Shown: piece after piece, positions 59,901 through 64,000 of the stretch
Position numbering within the stretch: the first letter of the stretch is position 1
Layout of the letters: each line of letters begins with the position of its first letter
Assembly (NCBI GenBank): GCA_963682175.1
Contig: OY821788.1
Location: 16,262,001-16,326,000 of the forward strand
Direction: 5' to 3'
DNA from: Triglochin maritima
Lineage: Eukaryota > Streptophyta > Magnoliopsida > Alismatales > Juncaginaceae
DNA length: 64,000 nt
The notes under the pieces: model-generated
Databases searched by the model: none
The model's input: only the letters and a program-made list of their open reading frames with translations
Told to the model about the DNA's origin: nothing
Translations under genes and position numbers: made by a program

Positions 59901-60024
59901 GTGGTGGGAATGGACCGAGGTAGTCCATGTATGGAACCCGGTCTCCTTGGCCACCACGAGACGACTCGGCCTCTTGCTCCAAAGGAGCACGAGGCGGAGA
60001 TGGTCGATCACCAAGATCTTCCAT
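56920..60024 (-). pseudogene. gag-pro: Athila-like gag-protease ORF with two in-frame stops
   Basis: One reading frame on the complement. Start taken at Met 60024 (MEDLGDRP), matching ATG 2677 of the other copy; an upstream in-frame Met is at 60132. Capsid-type gag domain at about 59700-59200 (YIFIREFEEVCSMFKLQQL, KKWMYSLTASSIPSWDDF). TGA 59050-59052 follows, then the zinc knuckle CSRCGLSGHDDLEC, a Tyr/Pro/His-rich linker, TAG 58729-58731, a coiled-coil-like segment (LEMQVSQLANQLHERE), and an aspartic protease with DLGASVNLLPYSVY (Asp codon 57847-57849), LADRS and NLGRPFLATSNALINCRNG. After the protease come short LEPH repeats (57160-57350) and a tail ending FPFDVP. There is no RT. The LTRs are young but two stops remain; the TGA is shared with 3643. 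Confidence 0.88.
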
Positions 60025-61142
60025 CTCAGAAATAAGCACTCTCTTGAGTTGAGCGCTCTCACCAGAACGAGCCCAACCTCGCATAAAAATGCTCGACTCG
60101 ACTCTAAACGACACACAACAGAAGGTGTACACAGAGGAGGAGACTATACGTAGAGAATAGATGAGGAGAGGACTCAGATGAGGAGGGAAGAATCCCTAGA
60201 GCTAGCGAGGGTAGTGGGATCAGGAAGAAGCCTAACTAGCAAGCACGACTCAAACAATGTAAGACAATGGGTCCTTAGGCTAGACGACGCCTAACTTCGA
60301 GGTCACTAGCCTCGACACGTCTCACCTCCCTACAACGAGGACCACAATGCCCAGCAAGTGATACCAGATCCGGAGATCCAATACCTCCTACTATCGACAA
60401 GGTAGGCAACGCCGATCAGGTCATGACGGTCTCAACTAGATTACTCTCCTAGTGCGCCCGCAATCCTAGGGCCAATGTCTACTTGCTTTTAGTTAAGGCT
60501 TTATTAATAGTGGTTTTTGGGGCCAAGGAAAGGGTGATGAAATCCCCCACCTTATCTTTTATGGGACAGCCCCTCCTTAGTAGCGATTTGATCCTAGATC
60601 TAGCAATCAATCGCTCCAATCAAACACTCTCTCACTCTTGTCCTGATGCAAATCCTACTAACTAATGCATGGGCATACGAGATGCGTGAATGAGTGTAGG
60701 AAATGCGTACCTTACGCCAGCACTCAACAACTGAAATTAAAGCTAAAAGAAAAGACAACTATATGCTCAAGTCAATACATGATGCGTGACCTAAACAAAT
60801 AAGAACGTCTAGTCTTTTGCTTTGGATTTTAGGGCCAAGTTGATTAGAGGGGATTGAAATTAAATCTGGGAGCAAACTAAAGATCACAGCATGCAAAATT
60901 GGGCTCCCAGATAACTAAAGTAAAGCAATAAACCACCAGAAGAAATTTGAGAGCAGGAAGCCCTTACCAGGCCGCCAATTGGCGGTCTCCAACCGCTGAT
61001 TGGCGGTCTTTTTGTGGCTTCTGTTGCTCAAACTTCCCAGTAGCCTCCCCTTGATGTTCTGGTTCCCTGAAACTAAACAAAACTGGAAACAAAAAATCAA
61101 AAACCCCTCGAATCGTCCAAACCAAGGTCTGGACAGAGCACC
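60025..61142 (-). other. Leader of the Athila-like element
   Basis: Untranslated, GC-balanced leader between PBS and gag start. Contains a pair of 18-bp palindromes at 60970-60987 and 60991-61008, 21 bp apart, about 140-170 nt from the PBS. No credible ORF. Confidence 0.7.
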
Positions 61143-61160
61143 TCCCCGGCAACGGCGCCA
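61143..61160 (-). other. Primer binding site for tRNA-Asp
   Basis: The complement reads TGGCGCCGTTGCCGGGGA, an 18-base exact complement of the 3' end of plant tRNA-Asp(GTC) including CCA. Six bases separate it from the LTR end at 61167. Confidence 0.93.
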
Positions 61161-61166
61161 AAAACT

Positions 61167-62732
61167 TGATTGATCTCGTTTTATATTTAACCGCAAGTGC
61201 ACGGCCGCGTTGAAGCGGTGGTAAATATGGGTCGTCCACTGGGAGGTGTGTCGAAAATTGGTTTGTTCGAAGGCGAGAGGTAAAAGAAGGAGAGAAAGGT
61301 TGGTTACACTAAACTACACTAAGATGCAAATGGAAATGGAAAAGAAGCAAGAAAAACTAAACCCCAAAGGGGGTAGAGAAATAATGTGAACATAAAGAAG
61401 TGTATGTGTGTGTGTTCATTAAGCTCTTCACAACATGTAGTGCATGAAATCATAAAACTACATCCAACTTAGCCTCCACATGAATTAAGATAAGACTACA
61501 TCATTAAAACATACAACACAATAGTTGGAATGAAGCTACATGAACTCAATTATAAAGACTAGACCCTACTATGCCTCCACATGAATTAAGATAAGACTAC
61601 ATCATTAAAACATACAAGACATTAGCTAAGGTAAAGGCAACAAGAGCTCATACACTACAACTTGTGTTTCCAATATTAACTTTATCCATATCCTAACCTT
61701 ATCATTCCCCATAAAATAGGTCCACTAATCAAAGCATAAGCTAAGCTTCATTCAAGAGCATTAGCATATAAAAGATAAGAGTGGAGACCCATTAGATGGT
61801 TATGGAAATCATATAAAGCTCAAGGGATAAAAATAACACACACTTAATACACTACATAATTATATCACATATTTCTCCACCCCCCAAATGGGGATGGAAC
61901 TACTCACTACTCATTACACTAACTATATTAGCAAAGGAAAGCATAATACTGAAATGAAACTATACTAATCAAGCAAGAAATATTAAAGAAGCATAAAACT
62001 AAACAAACAAACAAGCATGCATATGAAAGGAAATTAAACTAAGAGAGAAACAACACAATTAAAGGAAAACTTCTATTATTAACTCACTCAATTACAAGTA
62101 GCTCTTCCTCCACTAGAGTTTTGCTTCAAGGCTTCACTCTTAGTAGGGAAGGTGGCCACCAAAGAGAGAGATGTATACAATGGGAGGTGAAGAGTTCTAT
62201 TTATAAGCATGGAAAAAGCTAATCCGGGACAATCCCCCGATGTGGGACTAAACCAATACCAAAAATAGCCTAAACACATGATAATACAAGTCCAGGAGAA
62301 AGCGTGGCGGATCTGGGGCCATATGGACCGCCAATTAGCGGTCCAAGACCGCCAATTGGCGGTCTATAAACTTCAGATCTGCTTGGTTTTTGTTTTGGGC
62401 TTTGCTTGGAGTATTTCTTGGTCTTGGATGCATCTAACTTGTTTAGTGGAGCTCCGACCCGAATCGAATTGACAAAACACTCCCCATGATGGTGTGGAGT
62501 TTCCTGTTTTGCTCTTAGGTCCTTCTGTCTTACGATCAGGTCCTTCTGTCTTGCATCTTGGTCCCCAGGTCTCACAATTAAGTCATTTTTCCTGCTTTTG
62601 GGTCCTTTCATGGCTCTTCTCTTCAAACCTCTTTATTCCTGAAAACTAAACATAAAACTCGTCACGTAGCATTGCTTAGGTGTAAGATAATGGATATAAG
62701 GTACAAATATAAGCATGAAATGATGTCAATCA
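61167..62732 (-). repeat. 5' LTR of the complete Athila-like element
   Basis: 1566 bp, same length as the 3' LTR. Palindrome pair near 62326-62364 (same sequences as 54954-54992); TATA box on the complement near 62198-62206. Confidence 0.92.
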
Positions 62733-62737
62733 GTGGC

Positions 62738-63289
62738 CAAATATTTTTTGGGGGTTAGATGAAACATACGAATATAACAGTTTTAGAATACAACAAGTTT
62801 ACGGTCGTCCGGAAAATACAGGTGATCGGTCGACCGAAAGGTCAAAAACGGTCGACTGAACCTAGGCTAAATTTGTACAGGTCAACTGGTCGACCGGACA
62901 TTTGTCGTTCTACTGTCTAGGTGTAGACAGTTCTATACAGCTTGGTTATCTTACGGAATTGCGTTGTCTATTCAAGTGAGATTGATATGAAATTTTGTAT
63001 GTGACTTCTATAGGTTCTGTAGAGTCTATGTGAATTGATTTTAACTCTTGTATGCTCAAGTTCACATAAAATCCTAAGACTCAAAATAAAAGCAAAATTA
63101 CATGTCTTCAGTAAGCTTGATTACATGTCTTGACTTCAATTTCATTTTTCCTTGAGTCTTGATCACTTGTAGATGCTAGCACAATACAATATATGTTCTA
63201 TGAAAAATGTGTACTACACTACATTTGATTGTGATTAAGATTATGTTGATTAAATTATCAAAACATAGATTAAAGGGAGAAAACCAACA
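62738..63289 (-). repeat. Solo Copia LTR, second part
   Basis: Continues 53794. Palindrome 10-mers continue to about 62900; ends on the complement TGTTGGTTTTCTCCC at 63289. Confidence 0.75.
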
Positions 63290-63490
63290 ATGTCAACTCT
63301 GGTTCTTCAAAAATAAAGTGGCAAATAAGGAGGGAACTAGTTTGGTTAAAATAAATTAGGCTACACTAAACTAGCAACTAAGAAATGAGAAAGATAATAA
63401 CCCAAGATTAAATAAAACAAAACTAAGCAACTAACAACGCTAGATGAAATTCAGTATAGAAAACCCCTAAGGGGTAGAGTGTGTGTATGA
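63290..63490 (-). repeat. Gypsy LTR fragment (continuation of 52805-52872)
   Basis: Matches the gtgtcgacttttggtttgt... part of the Gypsy LTR, including the 'aaacccctaaggggtagagtgtgtgt' block near 63458-63485. Homology fades after about 63490. Confidence 0.6.
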
Positions 63491-64000
63491 AAGGAATGTG
63501 TTCTAAAAGTTTTACTTTTAAATGTCAATTACTATGAATTGAATGAGAAATCATTTTGTTCCTTGTTTATGTTATTCGTCATTTAGAAGTGTTAAGGAAG
63601 AGGCTCTTGGTCCTTAACCGTAGAGCTCTAAAAGATAATGGTTTACATAAAACAAAAGATATTCGCAATCTTGGTAATTAACATGGGACATTAATTACCG
63701 AGTTAAGATTGTCGTGTTGGTCATAGATCATTGTATCTCTACAAGTGAGTGACAACACGGGTACACAAAAGAGGAAAATATTACTTTTGTATACTGAATA
63801 GACCTAATAAGTAAAATATTATAGAATTGTGTTTTCTGTGTCATTAATGTTTTACTCTGTCCTTGGTCCTTTGATATGAGACTTATATCCGATCACTTAA
63901 GAAATGTTTGATTAGACTAGTGTCTTGAGCTATCGATAAGTGTAGTGTAAAGGCATTGGTTGGTTAAGTATGACTTTTGTTGGAGAAGATAGTCAAAAGA
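63491..64000. other. No gene seen
   Basis: AT-rich DNA without ORFs or repeats shared with the window. May be the edge of an unrecognised LTR or host sequence; the window ends here. Confidence 0.35.

Larger units (their letters stand above)
53795..62732 (-). mobile_element. Complete Athila-like gag-protease element with TSD GTGGC
   Basis: 8938 bp, read right to left: 5' LTR 61167-62732, tRNA-Asp primer binding site, leader, gag-protease frame 60024-56920, 3' UTR, polypurine tract, 3' LTR 53795-55360. Both LTRs are 1566 bp and I count about 11 differences (0.7%), so the insertion is recent. Target duplication GTGGC at 53790-53794 and 62733-62737. No RT, RNase H or integrase, hence non-autonomous. 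Confidence 0.93.

Noticed and set aside
56860..60153. + strand ORFs across 56860-60153 as genes
   Set aside because: All are antisense shadows of the gag-protease frame on the - strand.
61143..61160. tRNA-Asp gene
   Set aside because: Only 18 bases of the 3' end match, next to an LTR; this is a primer binding site, with no tRNA body around it.

Overview
The window is nuclear DNA of a flowering plant. It contains one real spliced host gene, a peroxisomal dienoyl-CoA isomerase on the + strand with exons 47605-48226 and 51143-51333. Almost everything else is transposable elements: Ty3/Gypsy elements of an Athila-like type, Ty1/Copia elements of a SIRE/Maximus-like type, a LINE, hAT and Harbinger-type MITEs, and SINEs. 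The species cannot be named from the sequence.

Layout. 1-12504 is a mosaic of Athila-like LTRs and decayed internal regions on the + strand, including the remnant of a tandem duplication (5770-7052 repeats 11635-12917). 12505-17730 is a decayed Copia element on the - strand, cut inside its reverse transcriptase by a Gypsy LTR. 17731-19264 is a LINE reverse-transcriptase fragment whose C-terminal part resumes at 43318-44406. The 24 kb between them is a nested stack. It holds a Gypsy element on the - strand (LTR 19265-20829, outer LTR remnant 42832-43317); inside it a gag-only Copia element (23159-29921, TSD GATAA) that itself carries a solo Gypsy LTR (28320-29724, TSD GACCT); a solo Copia LTR (31027-32438, TSD CGAAG); and a Copia element with gag and pol (34281-42831) fused to a second partial copy. 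44407-47604 is low-copy-looking DNA with two hAT-type MITEs, one of them immediately upstream of the host gene start codon. The gene's 2.9 kb intron holds two SINE-like insertions. 52805-63490 is a second stack: a Gypsy LTR fragment, a solo Copia LTR, and inside that a young, structurally complete Athila-like gag-protease element (53795-62732, TSD GTGGC, two 1566 bp LTRs).

How the parts work together. The autonomous-type Copia copy has gag, protease, integrase, RT and RNase H, but also stops and frameshifts. Several other elements keep only gag-type ORFs, or gag plus protease, between LTRs with PBS and polypurine tract. This fits non-autonomous families mobilised in trans. Primer binding sites are tRNA-Asp for the Athila-like elements and initiator tRNA-Met for Copia.

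The most unusual signal is in the LTRs. The Copia U3 regions carry arrays of the 10-bp palindrome CGGTCGACCG arranged in pairs whose start-to-start distance is almost always exactly 22 bp. The unrelated Gypsy LTRs and one leader carry pairs of the 18-bp palindrome GACCGCCAATTGGCGGTC at exactly 21 bp. Both sit upstream of the LTR TATA box, and two deletion or fusion junctions fall on these pairs. I regard this as the best candidate here for an undescribed cis-acting system.
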